Shown here: positions 1 through 10,624 of the stretch, piece by piece
Layout: each line of letters starts with the position of its first letter
Position numbering within the stretch: position 1 is the stretch's first letter
NCBI GenBank assembly: GCA_016871775.1
Contig: VHCI01000010.1
Span: forward strand, 1-50,994
Origin: Verrucomicrobiota bacterium
GTDB taxonomy: Bacteria; Verrucomicrobiota; Verrucomicrobiia; Opitutales; Opitutaceae
Direction of reading: 5' to 3'
DNA length: 50,994 nucleotides
Notes under the pieces: generated by a model
Seen by the model: the letters and a program-made list of their open reading frames with translations, nothing else
What the model was told of the DNA's origin: nothing
Databases searched by the model: none
Position numbers and translations under genes: made by a program

Positions 1-3000
1 CCTCAGGGCCTCGCCCTCGACGCGGGCGCGAACAAGCTCTACGTCGCCGACACGTTTAATCACACCATCCGCGTGATCGACCTGACGCCGGCGACCCCGG
101 TGGTCACGACCCTCGCGGGCGGCGCGGACACGGCGGGCAGCACCAACGCCATCGGCACCGCGGCTCGGTTCAGCTACCCCTACGGCCTAGCCCTCTCCGG
201 TGGAAACCTCTACGTCGCCGACTCGAGCAACCAGTCGATCCGCAAGATCGTCGTCGCCTCGGGTGTCGTGACCACGCTCGCCGGTCCCGATGGCACCGGG
301 AGCAACACCCCGGGGACGCAGGGCTTCGTCGATTCAGCGACCCCGGCGTCCGCTCGGTTCTTCAATCCGATCGGGCTAGCTGCGGACAACGCGAACCTCT
401 ACGTCGCCGACAAGGGCAACAACCGCATCCGCAGGGTGGTGCTCGCGACTGGGGAGGTCTCGACCCTTGCTGGCGCCGCCACGGCGGGGGCCGCGGACGG
501 CACGGGCGGGTTGGCGACCTTCAACGGGCCCGAGGGGCTGGCGATCGACAGCAACGGTTCCGGCCCTGGCACGACGCTGCTGGTGGCGGACACCCTGAAC
601 CACACTCTGCGCCGTTTGGTGATCGCGACCGGCGCGGTCACGACCCTCGCGGGCACCGCGGGCTCTGGCAGTTTCGTCGATGGGCTCGGCTCCGCGGCGC
701 GGTTCACCCGCCCGACGGGCATCGCCCTCGACACCCTTGCAAAAGTCTACGTGGCGGACAACGCCAACCAGCTGATCCGCCGCGGCACGGTCGCGACGGC
801 CCCGGAGATCACCAGCGCGAACAGCGCCACTTTCGCTCTCGGTGGCGCCGACTCCTTCAGCTTCGCCGCCACCGGTTCCCCGGCGCCCGCGTTCTCGGTG
901 TCCGCCGGCACCCTGCCCTCGGGCCTCACCCTTTCCTCTGCGGGCGTCCTCTCGGGCGTGCCTGCTACCGCAGTGGGCTCGCCCTTCTCGTTCACCGTGC
1001 AGGCGAGCAACGGCGTGGCCCCGGCCGCGACGCAGGTTTTCACGCTGACCGTGAACCAGCCCCCGGTGATCACCAGCGCGGCGACCACGACCTTCGTGGT
1101 GGGCAACGCGGCGTCCTACCAGGTGGTGGCAACTGGTTCGCCTGTGCCGACCTTCAGCATTACGGCCGGCTCCCTGCCGGCCACCGTCGCATTTTTGAAC
1201 GCGGCGGGTCTCATCACCGCCGCCCCGCCCTCCACCACGGCCGGCTCGCCCTTCACCTTCACGATCACGGCGACCAACACCGGCGGCAGCACGACCCAAG
1301 TCTTCACGCTAAACGTCAGCTCGGGCCCGACGATTTCGACCCAGCCGGCGGCCGCCACGATCGCGGCCGGCGCGGGCGCGCAGTTCTCGGTGGTCGCCGC
1401 GGCCAACGGCGGCGGCACGCTGACCTACCAGTGGCAGCGCCAGGCGGCCGGCACGGTCGGCTTCGTCTCGCTGACCGAGGGCGGCAAGTACACCGGCACC
1501 ACCACCGCCACTCTCAGCGTCTCTCCGACGGCGCTCGCCGATTCCGGCGACAAGTTCCTGGTCGTGGTCAGCAGCGGCGTGGGCTCCCCCGCCACCTCGA
1601 ATGAGGCCCTGCTCACCATCACCACTGCGCCGGTCATCACCAGCCTCCCCACGGTGACCCTCGTCGAGAACCAGGCCGGCACCTTTACCGTCCTAGCCAC
1701 AGGTGCCCCTGCGACGATGACCTACACGGTCTCCAGCGGCACGCTCCCCTCGGGCCTCACCCTCAACGCCGGCACCGGCGTACTCTCGGGCGTCCCCGCG
1801 GTCGGTACCAGCGCAGCCTCTCCCTATAACCTCGTCCTCTCGGCGAGCAACGGCGTCGCCCCGGCTTCGCTCCAGTCCTTCACGCTGGTGATCTCGCCTG
1901 TGGCCCTCGCCCCGGTGATCACCACCCAGCCGGCCAACGTCGCGCTCACGCCCGGCCAGGTCGCCTCCTTCACCGTGGCCGCCACCGGTAACCCGACGCC
2001 CACGATCCAGTGGCAGCGTCTCGCCGCCGGTTCCTCCGCCTATTACGACCTCGCCAACGACACCACCTACAGCGGCGTCACCACCGGCACCCTCATGGTC
2101 CTCAACCCGACCTCAGGCATGAGCGGGGACGCGTTCCGAGCGGTCGCGACCAACACTTCGGGGTCCGCGCAGAGTCTCTCGGCCTCCCTTTCGATCGTCG
2201 TCGGCACCGCCGTCTCGACCTACGTGGGCAAGCCCGGCACTTCCGGCACGGCCGACGGCACCGGGGACGCGGCCCGCTTCAACGGTCCGGCCGGTACCGT
2301 GGTCGATGCCTTGGGTAACCTCTACGTGGCCGACCCCAGCAACCACGTCATTCGCAAGGTCGCCCCCGGCGGCGTCGTCACCACCCTCGCCGGCCAGCCC
2401 GGCGTGAGCGGCAGCGCGGACGGCCTGGGCTCGGCCGCCCGCTTCAACTCCCCGTCCGGCGTCGCGGTTTCCACCGTGGGCACCGTCTACGTGGCGGACA
2501 CTTACAACCATACCATCCGCGCGATTGCGCCGGACGGCACGGTCACGACGGTCGCCGGTCTGGCCGGCAATACCGGCAGCACGGACGGCACGGGCAGCGC
2601 AGCGCGCTTCCTGTACCCGTCCGGCGTCGCGGTGAACACCACCGGCACGATCTACGTGGCGGACACCTTCAACCACACCATCCGCCGCATCCAATCGGGG
2701 GCGATCGTGACCACCTACGCGGGCACGGCCACTCAGCGTGGCACGGCGGACGGCCTGGGCGCCAGTGCCCGGTTCGCCTTCCCGTTTGCGGTGGTGGTGG
2801 ACGCGGCCGGCACGCTCTTCGTGACCGACTCTTTCAACCACACCGTCCGCAAGATCGACTTCTCCTCGAACGTCTCGACCTTCGCCGGTCTAGCCGGGAC
2901 CTCGGGCGCCGCGGACGGCACCGGCACCGTGGCCCGCTTCAACCAGCCTTCCGCGATCGCGGTGGATTCGGGCGGCAATGTTTATGTGGGCGACACCAAC

Positions 3001-5910
3001 AGCCACACCTTGCGCCGCATCACGTCCACGGGCACCGTGGCCACCCTCGCGGGCACCGCCGGCTCCGCCGGTTCCGCGGACGGGCTCGGCAGCGAGGCCC
3101 GGTTCAACCAGCCTTTTGGCGTGGCCGTGGATGCCCAAGGCACGATCTACATCACCGACACCCGCAACCAAGTGATCAAGCGCACCGGTAACGTCAGCGC
3201 GCCCACGATCACGACCCAGCCGGTGGCGGCGGTCACCCCGGTGGGCGGCTCCGCGACCTTTACCGTGGCCGCGACTGGCACGCCGGCCCCCTCGGTCTTC
3301 ACTTGGTACCGACTGCGGGTCGGTAGCACCGGCTTCGTACCGCTGCTGACCAATGACGCGACTTACTCCGGCGTCGGCACGGCCACGCTGCGCATCACCA
3401 ATGCCGCGGCCACCATGACCGGGGATCAGTTCCAGGTGGTCGTCAGCAACTTGATCAGCCCGAACGCCACCTCGAACGCCGTCACCCTCACGGTTGGCAC
3501 CGCGCCCACCATCACGAGCGCCGCAGCGGCCGCCTTCCGCGTCGGGACGGCCGGGACATTCACCTTCACCGCCACCGGCGACCCGGTGCCGACCTTCGCC
3601 ATCGCCGGCCTGCCGGCGTGGGCCTCGCTCAACGCCACGACCGGCGTGCTCTCCGGTACCCCGCCGGACACGACCGGTTCGCCGCTCGCGCTCACCGTCT
3701 CCGCGACCAATCCGGCGGTCACGACCCAGTCCTTCACCCTCACGATCCTCCCGGCGGTCTCCGCCCCGGCGATCGCCGCCCAGCCGCAGGCGGCGGTGGT
3801 GGACCTCGGCGGCACCCTCGCGCTGAGCGTCAGTGCGACCGGGACCGAGCCGCTGGCCTATCAGTGGAGCCGCAACGGCGCGGCCCTCAGTGGTGCGGTC
3901 GGCGCGACCCTCACCTTGAGCGGCGTCCAAGCTTCGGCGGCCGGCAGTTATACGGTGCAGGTGACCAACTCGGTCGGCACCGTCACCTCGGTCTCGGCCA
4001 ACGTGGTCGTCACGACTGTGCCGGAACTGACCCAGCAGCCGCGGCCACAGGTCGCCCTCGGGGGCGCTTCGGCGACGTTTGCGGTTTCCGCGACGGGGGG
4101 GGCCTCCTTCAACTACCAGTGGCGCCGCAACGGACTGAACATTGGCGGCGCCACCGGCCCCGTCCTCACCGTCAACAACGTCTCCGCGGGGGACGCTGGC
4201 TTCTACGATGTGCTCGTGGCCAACGCCCGCGGCACGGCGACGAGCTCCGTCGCGACCCTGACGGTGGTCAGCGCCCCTCAAGCGCCGGTGATCTCGGCCC
4301 AGCCCGCCGCGCAGGTGGTGCCTGCGGGCGGTTCCGCTACCCTGACGGTGGGCGTCTCCGCCGCTCCGAGCCCGACCTTCCAGTGGCGGCGCAACGGCGC
4401 GGCCATCGCGGGCGCCACCGCCGCGGCCTACGTCGCGGGTGAGTCCGGTTCCTACGACGTCGTGATCACCAACAGCGCGGGCTCCGTCACCTCGCGGGCC
4501 GCCGCGGTGCGCGTCCTGATCCGCAGCTATGCCGGCACCTACTTCGGTGGCTTCGGCGGTGGCGCGGGCAGCTTCGCCCTCCTCGTGCGGCCCGACAATA
4601 CCGCGGTCTTTCTCGGTTACCCGGGCAGCGCGCCGCTGATGAACCTGAACTTCACCGTGAACGATTCCGGCGCTTTCGCTTTCAGCCAAAACTCCTTCGG
4701 CCTCCTGCAGGCCGTGGTCACCGTCTCCGGCACGATCGGCTCGGACGGCTCGGTCACGGGTGCGGCCGCGGGCGGATTCACCGGTACGGTCACCGGCACC
4801 CGCGCCGCGGACGTCGGGGCGACCCAAGGCGTGACCGGATACTACCTGTCCGGTGCCACGGCGGGCGCGGCGGTGGCCCACGTCATCGCGGGTCCCGCCG
4901 GCCAGGCCTTCGCGGTGATCCAGTCCGGGTCTGCCAGCGATGGCGGCGCCGGGACGGTCACGGGGGGCGGTCAGGTCAGCGCACTCACGACCCGGTCGGT
5001 CATTGCCGCGACGATCAACGCTGCGACGGGCCTGGTCACGGTCACCTCGACGGGAGTGATCACCGCTTCCTATGCCGGTGGCAGCGAGGCCGCGGTAGCG
5101 GCGCAGCGGTTGGTCAACATTTCGTCCCGCGCCCGGGTTTCTTCGGGCGAGGGGGTTGCGATCGCCGGGTTCGTGATCTCGGGTGATTCCGCCAAGCCGG
5201 TGCTGATCCGGGCCGTGGGGCCGACCCTCGGTTCCGCCTTCGGGCTGCCGGGCTCGCTGGCCTCCCCGCGCCTAGAGCTGGTGCGTAGCTCCGACCAGGC
5301 CTCGCTCGGCGTCAACGCCGGCATCGCCGCGGACCGGGCGGCGATCGATGCGGCGGGAGCTCGGGCCGGGGCCTTCGCCCTCGGCGCCTCCGGGGCGGAT
5401 GCGGCCCTGCTCACCTCCCTGGCTCCCGGCGCTTACACCGCCGTCGTGAGTGGTACCAACAATGCCGCCGGTATCGCCCTGATTGAGGTGTACGACCTCT
5501 CCGGGGTCAGCCCCGGCCAGAAGCTGCTGAACATCGCGACGCGCGCGACGGCGGGCGCGGGGGACAACACCCTCATCGCCGGCTTCGTCGTGCCGCCGGG
5601 TGCCGCCAAGCGGGTTCTGGTTCGCGGCGTCGGTCCGGGCCTGGCCCAGTTCGGCGTGGCCGGCGTGCTGGCGCAGCCGACCCTGCAGCTCCTAAGCGGG
5701 TCGACCACGGTGGCCCAGAACACCAACTGGACGACCTCCGCTGACCGCGACGCGATCGCGACGTCCTCGGCTTCGGTCGGTGCGTTCGGCCTGGCGACCA
5801 ACGATTCCGCGGTGATCCTGACCCTGGCTCCGGGCAACTACACCGCCCAGGTCACGGGTCCGGCGGCCGCGACGGGTGTCGCCCTGGTCGAGGTCTACGA
5901 GCTGCCGTAA
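1..5910 (+). CDS. Giant secreted NHL-repeat / Ig-like repeat protein (5' end outside window)
   Basis: The reading frame is open from base 1, so the gene starts upstream; about 1969 residues are visible. Domain order from the translation: NHL beta-propeller repeats (about bases 1-800, repeating a YVAD-x-x-NH-x-IRK-like motif), putative-Ig (He_PIG-like, PVITSA...G-x-LP-x-GL) and Ig-like modules (about 820-2200), a second NHL block of about six repeats (2215-3190), more Ig/He_PIG modules (3200-4520), a Gly/Ala-rich stretch, then two tandem copies of a roughly 130-residue C-terminal module (5107-5500 and 5521-5907), each running from N-I-[SA]-[ST]-RA to a final [IV]EVY-[DE]-L. Such multi-module proteins are normally exported and thought to act in surface adhesion or polymer binding; the exact role is unknown. 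No membrane anchor or sorting tail is seen at the C-terminus, which ends ELP. Convergent with the following receptor gene. Confidence 0.85.
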   Translation, partial: PQGLALDAGANKLYVADTFNHTIRVIDLTPATPVVTTLAGGADTAGSTNAIGTAARFSYPYGLALSGGNLYVADSSNQSIRKIVVASGVVTTLAGPDGTGSNTPGTQGFVDSATPASARFFNPIGLAADNANLYVADKGNNRIRRVVLATGEVSTLAGAATAGAADGTGGLATFNGPEGLAIDSNGSGPGTTLLVADTLNHTLRRLVIATGAVTTLAGTAGSGSFVDGLGSAARFTRPTGIALDTLAKVYVADNANQLIRRGTVATAPEITSANSATFALGGADSFSFAATGSPAPAFSVSAGTLPSGLTLSSAGVLSGVPATAVGSPFSFTVQASNGVAPAATQVFTLTVNQPPVITSAATTTFVVGNAASYQVVATGSPVPTFSITAGSLPATVAFLNAAGLITAAPPSTTAGSPFTFTITATNTGGSTTQVFTLNVSSGPTISTQPAAATIAAGAGAQFSVVAAANGGGTLTYQWQRQAAGTVGFVSLTEGGKYTGTTTATLSVSPTALADSGDKFLVVVSSGVGSPATSNEALLTITTAPVITSLPTVTLVENQAGTFTVLATGAPATMTYTVSSGTLPSGLTLNAGTGVLSGVPAVGTSAASPYNLVLSASNGVAPASLQSFTLVISPVALAPVITTQPANVALTPGQVASFTVAATGNPTPTIQWQRLAAGSSAYYDLANDTTYSGVTTGTLMVLNPTSGMSGDAFRAVATNTSGSAQSLSASLSIVVGTAVSTYVGKPGTSGTADGTGDAARFNGPAGTVVDALGNLYVADPSNHVIRKVAPGGVVTTLAGQPGVSGSADGLGSAARFNSPSGVAVSTVGTVYVADTYNHTIRAIAPDGTVTTVAGLAGNTGSTDGTGSAARFLYPSGVAVNTTGTIYVADTFNHTIRRIQSGAIVTTYAGTATQRGTADGLGASARFAFPFAVVVDAAGTLFVTDSFNHTVRKIDFSSNVSTFAGLAGTSGAADGTGTVARFNQPSAIAVDSGGNVYVGDTNSHTLRRITSTGTVATLAGTAGSAGSADGLGSEARFNQPFGVAVDAQGTIYITDTRNQVIKRTGNVSAPTITTQPVAAVTPVGGSATFTVAATGTPAPSVFTWYRLRVGSTGFVPLLTNDATYSGVGTATLRITNAAATMTGDQFQVVVSNLISPNATSNAVTLTVGTAPTITSAAAAAFRVGTAGTFTFTATGDPVPTFAIAGLPAWASLNATTGVLSGTPPDTTGSPLALTVSATNPAVTTQSFTLTILPAVSAPAIAAQPQAAVVDLGGTLALSVSATGTEPLAYQWSRNGAALSGAVGATLTLSGVQASAAGSYTVQVTNSVGTVTSVSANVVVTTVPELTQQPRPQVALGGASATFAVSATGGASFNYQWRRNGLNIGGATGPVLTVNNVSAGDAGFYDVLVANARGTATSSVATLTVVSAPQAPVISAQPAAQVVPAGGSATLTVGVSAAPSPTFQWRRNGAAIAGATAAAYVAGESGSYDVVITNSAGSVTSRAAAVRVLIRSYAGTYFGGFGGGAGSFALLVRPDNTAVFLGYPGSAPLMNLNFTVNDSGAFAFSQNSFGLLQAVVTVSGTIGSDGSVTGAAAGGFTGTVTGTRAADVGATQGVTGYYLSGATAGAAVAHVIAGPAGQAFAVIQSGSASDGGAGTVTGGGQVSALTTRSVIAATINAATGLVTVTSTGVITASYAGGSEAAVAAQRLVNISSRARVSSGEGVAIAGFVISGDSAKPVLIRAVGPTLGSAFGLPGSLASPRLELVRSSDQASLGVNAGIAADRAAIDAAGARAGAFALGASGADAALLTSLAPGAYTAVVSGTNNAAGIALIEVYDLSGVSPGQKLLNIATRATAGAGDNTLIAGFVVPPGAAKRVLVRGVGPGLAQFGVAGVLAQPTLQLLSGSTTVAQNTNWTTSADRDAIATSSASVGAFGLATNDSAVILTLAPGNYTAQVTGPAAATGVALVEVYELP
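2215..3190 (+). repeat. Tandem NHL repeats, about 55 codons each
   Basis: Six consecutive in-frame units inside the giant protein gene. Each carries an A-D-G-[TL]-G-x-x-ARF-x-x-P motif, then a YV-[AG]-D-T-x-[NS]-H-T-[IL]-R motif and a V-T-T-x-AG turn. The first block at about 1-800 holds more divergent copies. In the protein they would form blades of a six-bladed beta-propeller. The near-repeats at DNA level could recombine or collapse during assembly. Confidence 0.8.
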
Positions 5911-5916
5911 GGCGCC

Positions 5917-5938
5917 GCCCGGGACGCAAGTCCCGGGC
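5917..5938. terminator. GC-rich hairpin between convergent genes
   Basis: Perfect 9-bp stem GCCCGGGAC / GTCCCGGGC closed by a GCAA (GNRA-type) tetraloop, 6 bp after the TAA of the giant protein gene and 48 bp before the stop of the convergent receptor gene. Only a weak T tract (CCCTCTT) follows, so intrinsic termination is likely but not certain; position and symmetry suit a bidirectional terminator. Confidence 0.6.
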
Positions 5939-5985
5939 CCTCTTGGGGGTCCCGTCCGCCGCCGCGGTCCGGCGTGACGGCCCGC

Positions 5986-8900
5986 CTAAAACGACCCCTT
6001 GATGCCGGCGGTCCAGAGTGAGCCACCGTAGTCGTCGCGCTGGCGGAAACGGGCGTGGAGGGGGGTGTTGGGCCCGTAGATCTTAGTGTCCTCGGTTGCG
6101 CCGCCGAGGTTGCGCATTGCGAAGAAAAACGCGGTGCCGCGACGGAAGTAATACTCGCCGGTCACATCGATATACAGCCGTTTCGGCCGGTAATTGTAGG
6201 TGCCGGGCTCGATACTGTTGGTCGCGGTGCTGGCCACGGCGCCGCGCCGCTGGATGCCGCGGTAGTTCTCGTTGATGCGGAGGTTGAACTTCGGCCGGGT
6301 GAAGCTGAGGCCCCAGTTCGCGGTGAACGGGTTCATATCCTGCAGATTATCGGTTTTCTTGGCTCGCTGGGAGCTGATGTTGGCGAAGAACTGGAAGCCG
6401 CGCGCCCAGTGGGGCAGGAAGGTCAGCGACTGCTTGTAGTCGATCTCGAAGCCGTGCTGCCGGATGCGCTGCTGCTCGTTGAATTGGGTGACCGTGAGAA
6501 TGTTGCCATACTCCTCGGGATCGAGGCCGTAGGTCTCGAGGAACGAGTCGCTGACGTACTCGGTCACGTTGCGGAAGAAGTTGTCGTAATCGCGGATGAA
6601 GGCCGCGACCGAGAAGCTGCCGACGTTCCCGAAATAATACTCGATCCGCGCCATATAGGTCTCGGCCTGCCAGGCCTTGATGGAGGCGTTGTTGACCGTG
6701 ATGCGGGAGTTTGGGTTTAGGTTCTCGATATCGGGCAGGGTGACGCCGCCGGCGTACTGATTGAAATCGGGCCGGCCGACTGACTGGGAGTAGGCGAGGC
6801 GGCCGATGAGGGACTCGGTGATATTGTAGCTGGCGTTCACGCTCGGGAACAGGCGCAGGTATTCCTTGCTGGCGCGGGTGCCGCGCTCGATGCGGGTAAG
6901 CTGGGAATAGGGAAGGCCGGCGTTGGTGGGCACTTGCAGGAGCGGGGCGCCGTTGGGGCCGCGGAGGATGTTGCCGGCGCCGTCGCGCTGGAAGGCGAGG
7001 GTCGGGTCCTGGAGGGGGCCCTCGGCGTCGATGTTGGTCTGCTCGGCGCGGAGGCCGCCGGTGAGGCGAAGGCGGTTGCCGAGCAGGCCGAGGTCGGCGC
7101 GGCCGAAGAGCGAGGAAATAACCTCCTTGGCGCGGCGCGAGAAGCTGGTGACGGCGATGAAGTCGTTGTTGGCGTTGCGCGTCCAGTGGGTCGGGTTACG
7201 CAGCCAGTCCTGCCAGAGCTTGCCGTTGTCGACGTGCTGCCGCTTGGGGAGGCCAAAGTCGGGGATGCGCTCGGAGTAGACCTCGTCGAGGAAGCGCAGG
7301 GGGCTGTCGTCGTTGGCGAGGCCGGCCTGGGTGAATGGGGTGGTGCTGGCGCGGCCGTCGGCGCCGACGTAGGTGTAAGTCTCGAGGTTACCGCCGGGGC
7401 CGCGGAGGTCGCGGATCTTGCTGCGCACATCGGCACCGAGTTTGACCGTGAGGAGCGCCCCGCGGACGTCGAAGTCGCGCCGCACGTTCGCGTAGGCCTG
7501 CCGAGTGGTGTCGTAGGTGCGCTGGCGGTTGCTGTTGGCGGAGACGAGCGAGTAGGAGTCGAGGCGCGAGGGGTCGACCCGGCGGCCGTCGGGATCGAGG
7601 ACGGTGATTCGGCCGGGGCGCAGGTAGAAAATGTCGTCGAACAGAATTTGGACGTTGTTCCGCTGAATGGTCATTCCGTTGAAGAACCCGTTGTCGATGT
7701 CTTGGTAGTCGATGCGCGAGTTGCCGTAGGCGACGCCGGCGTCCGACTTCCAGACCGGGCCGTCGTGGAGCCAGCGGAAGGACGGGGTGACGGTGCGGCC
7801 AGGGCGGATGCGGCCGTTGTTGGCGACTGTGATCTGGCCGGCGTTCACGGCGGTGCCGGTGGTGGGGAAGAGGCTGACCTGGCCCCAGCTGTGGGTGGGG
7901 CTCCAGTTGCCGGGCAGAATGCGGTTGATGGTGAACGTTTGGGTGCGGGTGGCGAAGTGCTCGCGGAGCATCCCGTAGGAGAACCCGAACGTGAGGCGGT
8001 CGTGCGGGGCGGGCTTCCAGTCGATCGTAGTGGAGAAATTCTCTCGGGAGGTGTTCTTGCCGCTGTCGCGCCAAGAGAAGACGCCGAGGTAGGGGTTGTC
8101 CGGCGTGGTGGCGGGCAGGCCGGTGGTGGCGGTGGCGGCGACGTTGGTGCCGACCTGCGCGCCGCGCCACTGCATCGCGACGTTGGACTGCGGCGTGTAC
8201 TGCAGGGAGTAGCCGGCGGAGACAGTGTAGCCGAAGGTCTTCGAGACGGGGACGATCGCGGACACGTCCACGCCGGGGTGGATCTTGTAGGTCATCTGGC
8301 CCCAGCCCGGGCCGGGGGTGCGGCGGCCGAACGCGCGCTCGGCGTCTTTCATCAGCCACGAGACGCTGTAGTTGTAGACCGGCTTGTTGCGCTCGAACGC
8401 GCTGCGGGGCACGAAGTTCACCGAGCCGGCGAGCGCGGAGCCTGGGGTGTCGGGGGTGGGAGAGCGGTTGATCTCGATGCGGGAGATATTGTTGATCGAG
8501 ACTTGGTCCAGTTCCACGGCGCGGCGCGTGCCGCCGCCCGCGGCGCTGGCGAGATCGAAGCCCCCCAGCGAGATCGGCACGTTGTCGGCGGGAGCGCCGT
8601 TGATCGAGAAGCGGCGGGCATCGCCCCCGGTGTAGTCGCTGGTGATGCCCGGCAGGAACTTCATGAATTCGCCGATGCTCCCGTCCGCGATCGTGCCGAA
8701 CTCATCGGCGGACACGACGTTGACGATGTTCCGGGCGAAGCGCTGCTCGTTGATCGCGATGGCGGCGCCCTCCATCTCCTTCGAGGAGGCGACTACGAAC
8801 TGGTCGAGGCGGACGACGTCGCTCCCCGGCCGGCGTGCCCCGGCGGCGGGGAAGGTGAGCTCGAGCGTGGTGGTCTGCCCGGCGGTGACCGTCACGGTGG

Positions 8901-9198
8901 CCGTCTGGAGGGGCAGGCCGGTGAAGAATGCCTTCACCCGCACGGTGCCCGTGGGGACGTTGGCGAGCCGATACTGACCGGTCTCGCCGGAGAGGACCTC
9001 CAGCCGGGTGCCTTCGACGGAGATCAGTGCCTTCTCAAGGTACTCCCCGCGGCCGGCGTCGAACACCCGCCCCTCGATCGTCCCGGTGCCGGCGTTCTGG
9101 GCCGGGAGGAGGGCGGGGAGCAGGATCCAGAGCAGCGGGAGCAGGGTGCGGCAGGCGTACGCGCGTAGCGGCAGGCGGTGTGGGGGGTTGGTCAACAT
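5986..9198 (-). CDS. TonB-dependent outer-membrane receptor (carboxypeptidase-regulatory-like N-terminus)
   Basis: A 1070-residue protein starting MLTNPPHRLP, with a hydrophobic signal segment (about residues 15-33). A carboxypeptidase-D-regulatory-like beta-sandwich follows (about 38-115: GTIEGRVFDAGRGEYLEKA, then G-Q-Y-R-L-ANVPTG), then a plug domain (about 150-270, containing GSIGEFMKFLPGI and the conserved PGSALAGSVNFV) and a long barrel ending GSLWTAGIKGSF with a terminal aromatic residue, as expected of outer-membrane barrels. It should import a large substrate using TonB energy. The plug and barrel closely resemble the receptor at 12064-15177, so the two look like paralogs flanking recA and the broken sulfatase. 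Substrate unknown; sulfated glycan fragments are a guess from the neighbourhood. Confidence 0.9.
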   Translation of the reverse strand: MLTNPPHRLPLRAYACRTLLPLLWILLPALLPAQNAGTGTIEGRVFDAGRGEYLEKALISVEGTRLEVLSGETGQYRLANVPTGTVRVKAFFTGLPLQTATVTVTAGQTTTLELTFPAAGARRPGSDVVRLDQFVVASSKEMEGAAIAINEQRFARNIVNVVSADEFGTIADGSIGEFMKFLPGITSDYTGGDARRFSINGAPADNVPISLGGFDLASAAGGGTRRAVELDQVSINNISRIEINRSPTPDTPGSALAGSVNFVPRSAFERNKPVYNYSVSWLMKDAERAFGRRTPGPGWGQMTYKIHPGVDVSAIVPVSKTFGYTVSAGYSLQYTPQSNVAMQWRGAQVGTNVAATATTGLPATTPDNPYLGVFSWRDSGKNTSRENFSTTIDWKPAPHDRLTFGFSYGMLREHFATRTQTFTINRILPGNWSPTHSWGQVSLFPTTGTAVNAGQITVANNGRIRPGRTVTPSFRWLHDGPVWKSDAGVAYGNSRIDYQDIDNGFFNGMTIQRNNVQILFDDIFYLRPGRITVLDPDGRRVDPSRLDSYSLVSANSNRQRTYDTTRQAYANVRRDFDVRGALLTVKLGADVRSKIRDLRGPGGNLETYTYVGADGRASTTPFTQAGLANDDSPLRFLDEVYSERIPDFGLPKRQHVDNGKLWQDWLRNPTHWTRNANNDFIAVTSFSRRAKEVISSLFGRADLGLLGNRLRLTGGLRAEQTNIDAEGPLQDPTLAFQRDGAGNILRGPNGAPLLQVPTNAGLPYSQLTRIERGTRASKEYLRLFPSVNASYNITESLIGRLAYSQSVGRPDFNQYAGGVTLPDIENLNPNSRITVNNASIKAWQAETYMARIEYYFGNVGSFSVAAFIRDYDNFFRNVTEYVSDSFLETYGLDPEEYGNILTVTQFNEQQRIRQHGFEIDYKQSLTFLPHWARGFQFFANISSQRAKKTDNLQDMNPFTANWGLSFTRPKFNLRINENYRGIQRRGAVASTATNSIEPGTYNYRPKRLYIDVTGEYYFRRGTAFFFAMRNLGGATEDTKIYGPNTPLHARFRQRDDYGGSLWTAGIKGSF

Positions 9199-9309
9199 AA
9201 TCGGTAGGGATTGACTTTAGGCTGCGGGGCGAGGCGGCACGAGGCAATCCCGCGCGGGGCACGGCGGAGCAAACACGGTCGCGGAAGGGAGCGGGGATCG
9301 CTTCGGGGC

Positions 9310-9339
9310 TTGACGTGTTCAAATGAACACGTGCAGTCT
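9310..9339 (+). promoter_or_regulatory. Probable recA promoter with embedded SOS operator
   Basis: A TTGACG -35-like hexamer (9310-9315) is followed by a weak -10 candidate (CAGTCT, 9334-9339, spacer 18). The spacer is filled almost exactly by the LexA-type palindrome, so repressor binding would block RNA polymerase. The -10 is poor, so the promoter call is weaker than the operator call. Confidence 0.45.
9313..9332. promoter_or_regulatory. LexA-type SOS box upstream of recA
   Basis: ACGTGTTCAAATGAACACGT is a perfect palindrome with 8-bp arms and a 4-base centre; its core TGTTC-N4-GAACA (9316-9329) matches the motif I recall for LexA of Verrucomicrobia/Opitutaceae. It lies about 125 bp before the recA ATG. 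Such placement is expected for DNA-damage-inducible recA. It also argues against any recA start upstream of 9457 although the frame stays open there. Confidence 0.85.
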
Positions 9340-9456
9340 CCACCGCGTCTGCCGGTTCACCGTCCACCCCGTTTCCGGGTGAAGGCGGGCTTGAACCGCC
9401 GCGGGCAACCGCTCACCTCTTCGCCGCCCGCCGTTTCTCCCCGCCCATTTTTCCTT

Positions 9457-10545
<1,089 letters not shown>

Positions 10546-10565
10546 GGTGACCGGCTGAGTCCCCT

Positions 10566-10583
10566 ACCGGCGCGCGTGCCGGT
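10566..10583 (+). terminator. Short hairpin after recA
   Basis: Perfect 6-bp stem ACCGGC / GCCGGT with a 6-base loop, 20 bp after the recA stop. There is no real T tract, so its role as a terminator is tentative. Confidence 0.3.
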
Positions 10584-10624
10584 TCGAGGCTGGGCTCCCC
10601 GCGCTGGGCGCGCAGGGTGGGGCG

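Noticed and set aside
2890-4881. Long minus-strand frame opposite the giant NHL/Ig protein
   Set aside because: Arg/Gly-rich low-complexity shadow of a repetitive, high-GC gene.
6934-9168. 744-residue plus-strand frame opposite the first receptor
   Set aside because: Composition typical of an antisense shadow and no recognisable domain; the minus strand encodes a full receptor.
9211-9456. A long in-frame N-terminal extension of recA
   Set aside because: The frame is open, but the translated extension has no RecA similarity and covers the SOS operator; the ATG at 9457 gives the family length.
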